Positions 1 to 7,601 of a stretch of 64,000 nt of DNA are shown in pieces. The notes below the pieces were generated by a model. That model saw only the letters and a list, made by a program, of their open reading frames with translations, made no database searches and was not told the DNA's origin. Position 1 is the stretch's first letter, and every line of letters starts with the position of its first letter. Made by a program: the position numbers and the translations under genes. The DNA is from Deltaproteobacteria bacterium (GTDB lineage: Bacteria; Myxococcota_A; UBA796; CAJQPC01), in assembly GCA_016717595.1 (NCBI GenBank), contig JADKFE010000027.1, forward strand, positions 1-64,000, read 5' to 3'.

Positions 1-1114
1 TGCGGTCAGCGAGGCGGCAGACGAGATCCTGGGCCGCCCCCAGGCGCATCCCCGAGAGGAACACCTCGGCCTCGTCCGCGCTCAGCGCCGCTTTGGTGCG
101 CCGCCAAAGCTCCATCAGGCTCGCCCGGCGGCCCTCAAACTGTTGGGCCTCGTTGAGGTGTCCGTGCTGGTACGCCGCGCGTAAGGTGGGGAATCGGCGC
201 TCGTGAAAGATGCCGCCCACCTGCATCAGCGCCCCGTCGACGTCTACGATCACGTCACCACACAAGGGCGCCGGGTCGGCGGCGTTCTGCCAGTTCATGA
301 ACTGGAGGGGGGCGCCCTGCTGGGCGTCTCGCTCCAGCACCCGCCACAGACCCATGAGGTAGGCATCGGCCTGGGCGTCGGAGAAGCGCATGCCCGTGGC
401 GTAGTTGAGCTGCAGGGCGGGGGCCTTGAGCGCCAGGGCCTGCTCGTACCGGGCGGGCAGCTCATCACAGGCCGCCGGGGGCACGGTGACGTTGAGGAAC
501 CAGCGCACGCCGTGGTGGTTCAGGCGCGCGGCGATGGCCTCGGGCTGGGCCTCGGGGCGGTTGGCCGCGGGCAGGTGCGGGCGCCGAAAACGGTTGCCGT
601 GGGCGTCACCGTCTACAGAGAGCTGCACCACCACCGGCGACGCGGCGAGCTCGGTGAGCTGGGCGTCTGTGAGGCCGACGCCGTTTGTGGTGAGCTGCAG
701 CTCCAGCGGCCGCCCCGCCCGCTTGGGGTGGGTCTGGGCGAGGTGCAGGATGGCCTGGAGCGTGTCCCAGCGGCGGGTGGGCTCGCCGCCGAAGAGCTGC
801 ACCGAGAGCCGGGGTTTGGGGGAGGTCATCAGCAGGTCCAGGGCCCTCGACGCGGTCTGAATCGACAGATCCCCCGCCGGAACCCCCTCGGTCACACGCT
901 CGGGCGGGTGGTCCTGACCGTAGTGCATCTCGGAGAGGGCCACAAAACAGTAGGAGCAGCGCAGCTCACACGACCGCGTCAACATCATCATCAGGCGGTC
1001 GGTGTGCGCGCCGTCGCCGGTCTGGGCGGAGTCTGCGGAGAGGATCTGCCGCAGGCGGCGGTTCACCTGCTCGGCGTTGGGCAGCGGGCCAACGCCCGGG
1101 ACGCTGAACCTCAC
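1..1114 (-). CDS. Radical SAM protein, cut by the left window edge
   Basis: This is a radical SAM enzyme whose C-terminus lies off the left edge; about 371 codons are visible. The proposed start is GTG at 1114, in a GTGA overlap with the stop of the upstream radical SAM gene, so the two are probably translationally coupled. The canonical 4Fe-4S motif is visible as TRSCELRCSYCF (CxxxCxxC) around residue 47. A GGE-type SAM-binding motif follows (QLFGGEPT), then the TTNG and QLSVDGD strands typical of SPASM/sulfatase-maturase-like radical SAM proteins. A later cysteine in PLCGDVIVDVDG sits where SPASM auxiliary clusters begin, but the rest is outside the window. The substrate is unknown. The overlap suggests it works with, or on the product of, the twin-headed enzyme encoded upstream. 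A peptide-modifying role is inference only. Confidence 0.85.
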   Translation of the reverse strand, partial: MRFSVPGVGPLPNAEQVNRRLRQILSADSAQTGDGAHTDRLMMMLTRSCELRCSYCFVALSEMHYGQDHPPERVTEGVPAGDLSIQTASRALDLLMTSPKPRLSVQLFGGEPTRRWDTLQAILHLAQTHPKRAGRPLELQLTTNGVGLTDAQLTELAASPVVVQLSVDGDAHGNRFRRPHLPAANRPEAQPEAIAARLNHHGVRWFLNVTVPPAACDELPARYEQALALKAPALQLNYATGMRFSDAQADAYLMGLWRVLERDAQQGAPLQFMNWQNAADPAPLCGDVIVDVDGALMQVGGIFHERRFPTLRAAYQHGHLNEAQQFEGRRASLMELWRRTKAALSADEAEVFLSGMRLGAAQDLVCRLADR

Positions 1115-4100
1115 GACCGGGCCTCACCACGAACCCAGCGCAAGAACCCCGTCACCACGGCCCCCACCTTCAGGTTGTTCTCGGTGACCTCGGGCTCGTA
1201 CGACCAGCGCACGAGCTCGGCGTTCGGCGGCGCGTCCATCCAGTAGCGGTCAAACGAGCACAGATCGTCGAGGTGGCCCCGGCGGAACTTGTGTTTGTGC
1301 TCGGTCTCGTGCAGAAACGCGTTGCCGCCGTAGATCGTGCCGTCCCAGTCTACGGTGATCTCGTTGTTGAGGCGCATCGGCATCGGCGCGTTCTCGGCGT
1401 TCACCAACACCACCGGGTCGCCCTGGGCCTCACGCTCCTTGAGGGCCTGGGCCAAGGCGAAGAGCTCGGCGGCCAGGGTCTTCTGCTGCGCCTGGGTCCA
1501 CACCTTGCCCAAGGCGAAGTTGATCTGCACCCGACGAAATCCCAATGAGACGATGTGCAGGTAGTTGTGCGCGAGCTTGTGTACCTGATGCGGGTGAACC
1601 ACCATGATCACGTCATACCGCAGCCCCGAGCTGAGGATCTCCGCCGCGCGCGGGGCGATGCCCATCTGGTAGCTGTCTTCGCCCACACGCCGGGCGGCGC
1701 GGAACTTCCGCTGGGTCTCCGGATCGCCATCAAGCGAGAGCTCCAGCTTCACCGGGTACTGCTTGAGCCAGGCGAGCTTCTCGGCGTCCAGAGACCAGCC
1801 GTTTGAGCTGAGCACAAAGTCCAGAGTTTTTCCCCGCGACGCCGCCCGGGCCGCGCCCCAGGCGATGCCGTGCTGCACCAGCGGCCACTCCAGGAGCGCC
1901 TCTCCGCCAAAGTATTGCAGCGTCAGCGCGTCCCGCTCGCTGGAGAGCAAGAGGTCGATGGCGCGCTCCAACGTCTCCCGCGTCATCACCCGGCCGTCTT
2001 GTTTGGGGATGTAGCAGTAGTTACAGCGCAGCTCACACTGCCAGGTGGGGATCACCACCAGTCGGGTGACGCCGCCTTGGGTGTAACGCTGGAAGGCGCG
2101 TAACCAGCCCGACGTGGGGCCGAGGAGCTGCTCCCCCACGGCGCGCAGCCGGGCCTCCTCCTCAGCGGCGTCCCGCTGGGGGTTGTGGCCGTGGCCCCGG
2201 CGGCGGGCGGCGTCGATGAGCTCAAACACCCGGCGCCGGGCGCGGTCATCGACCAGACGCGCGAGGTACTCCACCTCGGGGTCGCGGCTTGCGGCGAAGC
2301 GGGCCAACAACGAGCCCCGCACACGGTCATAGGAGCCGGTGTAGAGGGCCTCGTCGGTGAACACCCCGTCGTCGATGAGGCCCCGCACGGCGGCGTCTTT
2401 GGGCTCGTCTTGTTCAACGAAGGGGTAGTCCAGCTCGGGGTGATTCGGCACAGACGCCGCCGCCCGCAGCGCGCTCACGCCCTCTTGGCCTTGGCGCAGG
2501 CGCCGCCGGTAGCTGGCGCTGGGGAAGTAGCTCACCAGCCGGGCCACCACGGGGAAACGGATGTGAAAATACAGCGGGTGGCTCACCTTGAGGCGCACGA
2601 CCTCGTCCAGCACCGCGATGAGCTCGGGCCCCGTCGTCTCGGCGTTGGAGAGGATGAAGTAGGCGTCGTGGTGAATTTGGCGGCGGCTCAGCTCGGCGAC
2701 GATGGCCCGAAGGTGGGCCCGGGTGTACCCTTTGCCCAGCCGCGCCAGCTCCACATCGGAGAAGCTCTCGACGCCGATCTGCAGGTAGCTCGACCACGCC
2801 CGGGAGCGGTGATCGGCCACAAAGTCTCGGGCGGGCAAGGCCGCGCCGTGGTCGTCAAAACAGTCCGGCGACATGGCGTCGAGGAGCTCGTGGTCGGGCT
2901 CGGCGAGGAGCTTTCCGCCCTCACGCCGACACAGATCCGCGATGGAGACCTGGCACGACGACAGCCGAAAGGGCGTCTCCCGCAGGCCCCGAAAGAAGGC
3001 CAAGGCCCGGTCGCGGTCGCAGGCGAAGTCGTCGTCGCTGATGTGAACGCGGTAGCCGTTGCGCGGCACAAGGGTGTTCCGCCCGCGCTCATCCCTGGGG
3101 CCCTCGCCCCAGAGCTGGGCGTAGTGGCGGTCATAGCTGCCGAGGAGATCAAACACGCTGCCCGCCGAGCGCGCCTGATAGCTCTCTCGGCCGATGATCG
3201 AGCAGAACGTGCAGCGGTGCAGGCAGCCCCGGGACGTGGAGAGCTCCACCCCGGCGGCGATGTGGTGGGGCCGCAGGTAGCTCAGATCCAACGACACACG
3301 GTCGAGATCGGTGACGGTGACCACCTTGGCGCTGTTGCACGAGAGCAGGCGGCCCCCGGCGCGGTCGAGCACGATGAGGCCATCCAGGGCCAGAAGCGCG
3401 GTGACCTGGCCTTCAGTGAGCGGGGTGTCGATGTCCCCTTCGCCCAAGATCCGGGCGAGCTGGGGCAAAAACACCTCTCCGGCGCCACGGCACACGAAGC
3501 TCACGTCGGGGAAGTGCGCGGCGACGTGCTCGGGGGTGAGCGTGGGCATCACCCCACCCAAGGCGATGTGCCCGCGGCAGCCCAACTCACGCAGGGCGCG
3601 CACCAGGGAGACGACGCCCTCCCAATAGCCCTCCAACAACGTCACACAGACCAGCCCCACGGGCCCGCGGGCGAGGGCGGCCTCAAGCTGGTCGAGGCCC
3701 ATCACCGGGCGCTCTCGGCCGGTGATCGACATCTTCACGTTCGCCAGCCGCACCTCCACGCCCAGGCCCGTGAGGGAGGAGACCATGTGCAGCACACCTT
3801 GGGAGATCTCGGCGTCATTGTGTGGCATGTCCGAGTTCATCAAGGACTCAAAGAACAGGGCCGCGGGGACGACGCCCGCGGGGGGCGCGCCTTGGGCCGG
3901 CCGGGCGGGGGCGCCGTCTTGCAGCAAGGCCCGCACCTTGGCCTCGACGGGCCAGGCGCTCGGGGCGTTGGTGATGGCCGGGCCGTCGAGGCACAGCACG
4001 CCGTGCTCATTCAGCCCCTCGACCGCGCCGCTGGGCGCCAGCACCACCCGGGCCGGGGCGTCCGTGGCCTCCCCCACCGCCCGCGCCGCGCGCAGCAAGC

Positions 4101-4272
4101 TGGCCACGGGCGAGCCGCCGACGGCGTCGATCACCTCAACCCGCCCCGGATGACCATGGGCGCGCACGGTGAGCACACGCCCATCCGGCGCGCGCAGCTG
4201 ACGCTCCGGCGGGGCGTAGCGGCCCTCGTGGGGCTCGACGACGTAGTACCAGCCGCGCTCGATTCGCTCCAT
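1111..4272 (-). CDS. Twin-headed cobalamin-binding radical SAM / radical SAM fusion protein
   Basis: This 1053-residue protein contains two radical SAM units. Residues 1-130 match no family I recognise. Residues 135-275 look like a B12-binding Rossmann domain (GHIALGGVMPTLTPEHV, then FVCRGAGEVFLPQL). The first radical SAM core follows, with STSRGCLHRCTFCS (CxxxCxxC) near residue 350, and includes the LQIGVESFSD strand typical of B12-dependent radical SAM enzymes. A second complete core starts with PTWQCELRCNYCY near residue 746 and has its own GGE motif (QYFGGEALLEW), LSSNGW and LELSLDGD. The C-terminal segment has NNEITVDWDGTIYGG where SPASM proteins carry cysteines, so the usual auxiliary clusters seem absent. 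Single-headed B12 radical SAM enzymes are usually 450-650 residues. The start is ATG at 4272, 42 bases after the upstream CBS gene. The substrate cannot be deduced. Confidence 0.85.
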   Translation of the reverse strand: MERIERGWYYVVEPHEGRYAPPERQLRAPDGRVLTVRAHGHPGRVEVIDAVGGSPVASLLRAARAVGEATDAPARVVLAPSGAVEGLNEHGVLCLDGPAITNAPSAWPVEAKVRALLQDGAPARPAQGAPPAGVVPAALFFESLMNSDMPHNDAEISQGVLHMVSSLTGLGVEVRLANVKMSITGRERPVMGLDQLEAALARGPVGLVCVTLLEGYWEGVVSLVRALRELGCRGHIALGGVMPTLTPEHVAAHFPDVSFVCRGAGEVFLPQLARILGEGDIDTPLTEGQVTALLALDGLIVLDRAGGRLLSCNSAKVVTVTDLDRVSLDLSYLRPHHIAAGVELSTSRGCLHRCTFCSIIGRESYQARSAGSVFDLLGSYDRHYAQLWGEGPRDERGRNTLVPRNGYRVHISDDDFACDRDRALAFFRGLRETPFRLSSCQVSIADLCRREGGKLLAEPDHELLDAMSPDCFDDHGAALPARDFVADHRSRAWSSYLQIGVESFSDVELARLGKGYTRAHLRAIVAELSRRQIHHDAYFILSNAETTGPELIAVLDEVVRLKVSHPLYFHIRFPVVARLVSYFPSASYRRRLRQGQEGVSALRAAASVPNHPELDYPFVEQDEPKDAAVRGLIDDGVFTDEALYTGSYDRVRGSLLARFAASRDPEVEYLARLVDDRARRRVFELIDAARRRGHGHNPQRDAAEEEARLRAVGEQLLGPTSGWLRAFQRYTQGGVTRLVVIPTWQCELRCNYCYIPKQDGRVMTRETLERAIDLLLSSERDALTLQYFGGEALLEWPLVQHGIAWGAARAASRGKTLDFVLSSNGWSLDAEKLAWLKQYPVKLELSLDGDPETQRKFRAARRVGEDSYQMGIAPRAAEILSSGLRYDVIMVVHPHQVHKLAHNYLHIVSLGFRRVQINFALGKVWTQAQQKTLAAELFALAQALKEREAQGDPVVLVNAENAPMPMRLNNEITVDWDGTIYGGNAFLHETEHKHKFRRGHLDDLCSFDRYWMDAPPNAELVRWSYEPEVTENNLKVGAVVTGFLRWVRGEARS

Positions 4273-4314
4273 CGGGGCATCATACCGCGCTTGGGCGCCC
4301 AGCGTGCGCGTTGA

Positions 4315-5631
4315 CTAACGCTCGCCGTCGCTGGCGGCGGGGCCGTCTACGTCCTCAATGGGCCCAGAGAGCGCGTCGAGGTCGTCCGCCGGGCGCGCCT
4401 TCCGCGAGGCGCGCACGACCTTCACCCCGCGGGGCGTGGCCTCGATCACCTCCAGCACGATGCCGTCTTCAGTGGTGAGCACCGCGCCTTGGGCGGGGAT
4501 ACGCCCGGCGAGCTCGATGCACAGCCCGGCCACGGTGGACCAGCCCTCGCCCTCAGGCAGCTCAAAGGCCAGGGTGCGGTTGGCCTCGTGAACCGGCGTT
4601 GAGCCCAGAAGCGTGTAGCTGCCGTCCTCTTCGCGGCGGATCTGGCCCTTGGGGCGGTCGGTCTCGCTGATCATCTCGCCCACGAGCTCCGAGAGCAGAT
4701 CCTCCATGGTGATCATGCCGCGCACGCTGCCTTGTTCGTCTACGACGATGGCGAGGTAGCTACGTTTGGCCTGAAGCTCGTTGAGCACCGCGTGGGCGGC
4801 CATGTTCTCGGCCACGAACGGGATGGGGTGCATGAGCTTGCCGAGATCCACCTTGCCCTCTTGCAGCCCCACGGCGAGCACCTCACGCAGGTTGATGAAC
4901 CCGGTGATGTTGTCGGCGTGGCCCTCGTACACGGGCACCCGGGTGTGGGTGTGCTCCCGGGCCACCCGCGCGACCTCGGCCAGAGACGCCGCGCGGTCCA
5001 GCGCGACGATGTTCCGCGCGGGCACCATGACGTCGTAGGCGTCGAGGTCGTCAAAGTCGATGGCGCGAGAGGCGATCTCGCTCACCTCGGGGGCGACGCT
5101 CCCCGCGCTGCCGGCCTCCTCCATCATCTGCTGCAGCTCCTCACGGGAGAGCCGCGACTCGGTGAAGGTGGTGCGGTCGCCGAAGACGCGCAGCACGAGG
5201 TTGGAGGAGCCGGTGAGCACCCAGACGATGGGCGTGGCGACGCGGGAGATGCCCGAGAGGATCGGGGCGATGAACAGGGCGTAGCCTTCAGCGTTGCGCA
5301 GGGCCAAGGACTTGGGCACCAGCTCGCCGAGCACCAAGGAGAGGTACGAGACCAGGGCGACGACGATGGTGAACGCGATCTGATCGGCGTACGGCGCCAA
5401 GACCGGCACCGCGGCCACAGTGGGCGCGAGGCGCTCGGCGAAGGACGCGCCTCCGAAGGCCGCCGCCGAGGCGCCGACCACGGTGATGCCGATCTGCACC
5501 GTCGCCAGAAAACGCTCTGGGTCACGGCGCAGGTCGTCCACGGCCCGCGCCCGGGCGCTGCCTTGCTCCAGAAGCTCGGCGAGGCGGGTCTTACGGAGGG
5601 AGAGGACCGCGATCTCTGCGCCGGAGAACAC
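4315..5631 (-). CDS. CNNM/CorC (HlyC/CorC) family membrane protein with CBS pair
   Basis: This is a membrane protein of the CNNM/CorC family, often linked to divalent cation (Mg2+/Co2+) efflux or tolerance. The order is a DUF21 transmembrane region with several hydrophobic helices (residues 1-170), a paired CBS module (about 195-320, including MVPARNIVALD and ITMEDLLSELVGE) and a C-terminal CorC_HlyC domain (about 330-415). The C-terminus is acidic. The only standard start in frame is GTG at 5631, which removes most of the first helix and has no ribosome binding site. Upstream in frame the DNA still encodes a family-like segment (IISTELLIILALILLNG), preceded by a TGA at 5698-5700. The true start is therefore either non-canonical or lost. 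The gene is followed closely by the twin-headed radical SAM gene on the same strand. Confidence 0.85.
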   Translation of the reverse strand: MFSGAEIAVLSLRKTRLAELLEQGSARARAVDDLRRDPERFLATVQIGITVVGASAAAFGGASFAERLAPTVAAVPVLAPYADQIAFTIVVALVSYLSLVLGELVPKSLALRNAEGYALFIAPILSGISRVATPIVWVLTGSSNLVLRVFGDRTTFTESRLSREELQQMMEEAGSAGSVAPEVSEIASRAIDFDDLDAYDVMVPARNIVALDRAASLAEVARVAREHTHTRVPVYEGHADNITGFINLREVLAVGLQEGKVDLGKLMHPIPFVAENMAAHAVLNELQAKRSYLAIVVDEQGSVRGMITMEDLLSELVGEMISETDRPKGQIRREEDGSYTLLGSTPVHEANRTLAFELPEGEGWSTVAGLCIELAGRIPAQGAVLTTEDGIVLEVIEATPRGVKVVRASRKARPADDLDALSGPIEDVDGPAASDGER

Positions 5632-5744
5632 CCCGTTCAGCAGGATCAGCGCCAGGATGATGAGCAGCTCGGTGGAGATGATGGCCTCGGGCGACGGTCA
5701 ACGGGCGCGGACCATAACCGCGCTAAATCGCCGCGCAAGGGCTG

Positions 5745-6536
5745 TCACGACGGACCCCACGCCGACCGGCGGCGATCTTGGGCGTAGAGTCGCAGGCCGA
5801 AGGCGCCGGCCGGGGTCTGCCGCCACGCCTGAATCTGCTGGCTGAAGGCCGCGGGGAGCTCGGCCACGCTGGGGCCGGTCTTGGTGAGCTCTGGGGTCCA
5901 CAAGACGGGGTAGATCAGCGAGGCGAAGGTGAGGTCGGCGGCGGTGAAGCGGTCGCCGCAGAGGTAGGGGCGACCGTCAGCGAGGCGCTGGTTGACGTCC
6001 CAGATCACCTGGGTGAGCGCGTTCAGCGAGCGGTTGGCGCCTTCAGCGTCGATCTTCATCGAGCTGCGCATGATGAAGGTGAGCACAGGGAACATCAGCG
6101 GCAGGAGCGTCGCCTCCAGGCCCGCGGCGCCGTTGGTCAGCACCCGAATCGCCAGCTCCCGGTGGGCGAGCAGGTGAAAGTAGGTCAAGCGGCGGCTGTG
6201 GGGGCCGACGTCTTTGTCAAAACGCTCCTCCAAGGCCACGACCTCGGCGCGTAGGGTGGGCTCTGCGGGGAAGAGCCGGGCGGGCTCGGGGAGCTGCTCG
6301 TCTACCCAGTGGAGGATCGGCGTGGAGTCGGTGAGGGTGCGCCCCGGCGCGACGAGCACCGGCACCGTGCGGTTGCCCCCGGCGAGGAGCGACGCGGGCG
6401 CGTGAAAGCCCGGGATGTGCGCCTCTTCGACGAAGGGCAGCCCGGCGCGCTCCAAGGCCCAGCGCGCCTTCTCGCAGTAGTGGGAGATGCCGATGGTGAT
6501 CAGCCGCGAGGGGCTCGCTTGGAGGGGTGCGGTCAT
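5745..6536 (-). CDS. Glutathione S-transferase family protein
   Basis: This 263-residue protein has the two-domain GST layout. An N-terminal thioredoxin-like fold (residues 10-90) contains the active-site-like segment SHYCEKARWALERAG, the cis-proline strand NRTVPVLV and the glutathione gamma-glutamyl contact TDSTPILHW. A helical C-terminal domain (about 100-245) includes GDRFTAADLTFASLIYPV, the N-capping box of GST C-terminal domains. GSTs of this type conjugate or reduce small electrophiles in the cytoplasm; the specific substrate is unknown. Some members use cysteine instead of serine or tyrosine at the active site, and the Cys of YCEKARW fits that. It lies between the CBS protein and the universal stress protein on the same strand with short gaps, so co-transcription from the sigma-54 promoter upstream of the stress gene is possible. 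Confidence 0.85.
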   Translation of the reverse strand: MTAPLQASPSRLITIGISHYCEKARWALERAGLPFVEEAHIPGFHAPASLLAGGNRTVPVLVAPGRTLTDSTPILHWVDEQLPEPARLFPAEPTLRAEVVALEERFDKDVGPHSRRLTYFHLLAHRELAIRVLTNGAAGLEATLLPLMFPVLTFIMRSSMKIDAEGANRSLNALTQVIWDVNQRLADGRPYLCGDRFTAADLTFASLIYPVLWTPELTKTGPSVAELPAAFSQQIQAWRQTPAGAFGLRLYAQDRRRSAWGPS

Positions 6537-6569
6537 GGCGCCAAGTCTAATGGATCTGGCGCGAGACGC

Positions 6570-7067
6570 TCAGCCGTCGGCCTCGGCGGAGGCCTGGGTC
6601 CAGGCGCGGCTGGGGGCATCAGCGGTGCCCTCCGGCGCGTGAACGACGACGACGGGCACCGTCGCCTGGCGGATCACCGACTCCGCGACGCTGCCCAAGA
6701 GCACGCGGCGCAAGCCCGTGCGCCCGTGGGTGCCCATGACGATCATGCCCGCGCCCTGGGCCTCGGCCTCGGCGAGCACCGTGGGCACGACCTCACCGAA
6801 GCGTAAGACCCCGTCCACCTGGCGCACCTTGGGGCGGGCCAGGGCCGTCAGCTCGGCGAGGCGGGACTCGGCCTCGGCCCGGAGGCCGTCGCGCACCGTG
6901 CCGCCGAGGGCGGGATCGCCGAGGTGAACCCCGGCGGGCGGGTTGACGACGATCAGCAGCACCAAACCTGCGCTCAGCGCCTCGGCGAGCTCGATGGCGC
7001 GCACGAGCACAAGCTCCGCGCAGCCGCAGGGGTCGAGGGGGACGAGCAGCGTTTGATAGGGGTGCAT
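6570..7067 (-). CDS. Universal stress protein (UspA family), single domain
   Basis: This is a 165-residue single-domain UspA protein. It opens with YQTLLVPLDPCG (first beta strand and Asp) and ends with the ATP-binding signature GTHGRTGLRRVLLGSVAESV, so it belongs to the nucleotide-binding Usp class. I chose ATG at 7067 over an upstream in-frame ATG at 7130 because GGAG lies seven bases before it and the protein then starts directly at the conserved strand. The ATG lies about 30 bases after a near-consensus sigma-54 element on this strand (7098-7113). The sulfur transporter operon across the intergenic region has the same arrangement, so both units may respond to one enhancer-binding activator. 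Usp proteins act in the cytoplasm in stress or energy sensing; no specific partner can be named. Confidence 0.88.
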   Translation of the reverse strand: MHPYQTLLVPLDPCGCAELVLVRAIELAEALSAGLVLLIVVNPPAGVHLGDPALGGTVRDGLRAEAESRLAELTALARPKVRQVDGVLRFGEVVPTVLAEAEAQGAGMIVMGTHGRTGLRRVLLGSVAESVIRQATVPVVVVHAPEGTADAPSRAWTQASAEADG

Positions 7068-7097
7068 GGTCACTCCGAGCGGGTCATCCATTCTTTT

Positions 7098-7113
7098 TGC
7101 AAGACATGTGCCA
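7098..7113 (-). promoter_or_regulatory. Sigma-54 (RpoN) promoter for the universal stress gene
   Basis: Read on the minus strand the element is TGGCAC-ATGTC-TTGCA, an exact match to the sigma-54 consensus TGGCAC-R-N4-TTGCW, with GG and GC ten bases apart. Transcription would begin near 7086-7088, about 20 bases before the ATG at 7067, leaving room for the GGAG ribosome binding site. Sigma-54 promoters need an ATP-dependent enhancer-binding protein; candidate sites lie at 7298-7370. Confidence 0.75.
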
Positions 7114-7297
7114 TGGCGGGCGGGGATCAAACCTTGGGCCGCGTCAGGCCAGCGGTTCTTCAGTCAAAGGGTCATGCGGCGCGATCTCGCTCCCCCACCC
7201 GTCGTCGTGAACTCCCACACGAGACGCGGCGGGCGGTGGACGGAGACAAAAAGCAGGGGCAGGCCACGCAGGCGGCTCATCGAATCTGTGCGATATC

Positions 7298-7319
7298 ACC
7301 CAGGTGAGCTGACCTGGGT
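7298..7319. promoter_or_regulatory. Perfect inverted repeat, candidate enhancer site
   Basis: ACCCAGGT at 7298-7305 and ACCTGGGT at 7312-7319 form a perfect 8-base inverted repeat with a 6-base spacer. A further copy of the half-site ACCTGGGT occurs at 7340-7347. The site is roughly 210 bases from the minus-strand sigma-54 start and 260 from the plus-strand one, a normal distance for an enhancer-binding activator. Confidence 0.5.
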
Positions 7320-7327
7320 CAAGCTCT

Positions 7328-7370
7328 ACCCTGGCGCTGACCTGGGTTTTGGCCAGATCCGCGCCAGGGT
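7328..7370. promoter_or_regulatory. Second inverted repeat in the divergent region
   Basis: ACCCTGGCGC at 7328-7337 is mirrored by GCGCCAGGGT at 7361-7370, a perfect 10-base inverted repeat with a 23-base spacer that contains the ACCTGGGT half-site. It could be another protein site or a stem-loop. No T run follows, so a terminator is unlikely. Confidence 0.4.
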
Positions 7371-7554
7371 CGGGCATCAGGGCGGGGTCATTCACCCGAA
7401 CAACAAGGGGCTCCGGGGTTCATTCAAGCTCAGGTGCGGTGAAACGTCCGCGTGTTTCATGGAACATCCAGAGCGCCGCGCTCCCGCGACGGATCTCATG
7501 AACTTTGGCCCTGGGCACGATCTTGAGCCTTGGCGAGAGCGCTGGCGAGGGTGT

Positions 7555-7570
7555 TGGCACGGGCGTTGCA
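7555..7570 (+). promoter_or_regulatory. Sigma-54 (RpoN) promoter for the sulfur transport operon
   Basis: TGGCAC-GGGCG-TTGCA matches the sigma-54 consensus TGGCAC-R-N4-TTGCW exactly, with a T before TGG as is also preferred. The start point would be near 7580-7582, 20 bases before the ATG at 7602, with a GAGG ribosome binding site in the leader. The layout mirrors the minus-strand element at 7098-7113. Confidence 0.78.
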
Positions 7571-7601
7571 GTTCGACCCAACGTCACAACCTGAGGTCAA
7601 G

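Larger units (their letters stand above)
7068..7601. other. 534-base divergent regulatory region
   Basis: This non-coding stretch separates the minus-strand universal stress gene from the plus-strand TauE/SafE gene. It holds two divergent sigma-54 promoter matches (7098-7113 minus, 7555-7570 plus) and, between them, two inverted repeats and an extra half-site at 7298-7370. Long open frames cross it, but none shows a recognisable protein or ribosome binding site. I see no RNA gene. Confidence 0.7.

Noticed and set aside
2185..4314. 709-codon open frame on the plus strand opposite the twin radical SAM gene
   Set aside because: High-GC antisense frame. It has the low-complexity Gly/Ala/Arg/His composition of shadow frames, and the minus-strand gene shows clear radical SAM motifs.
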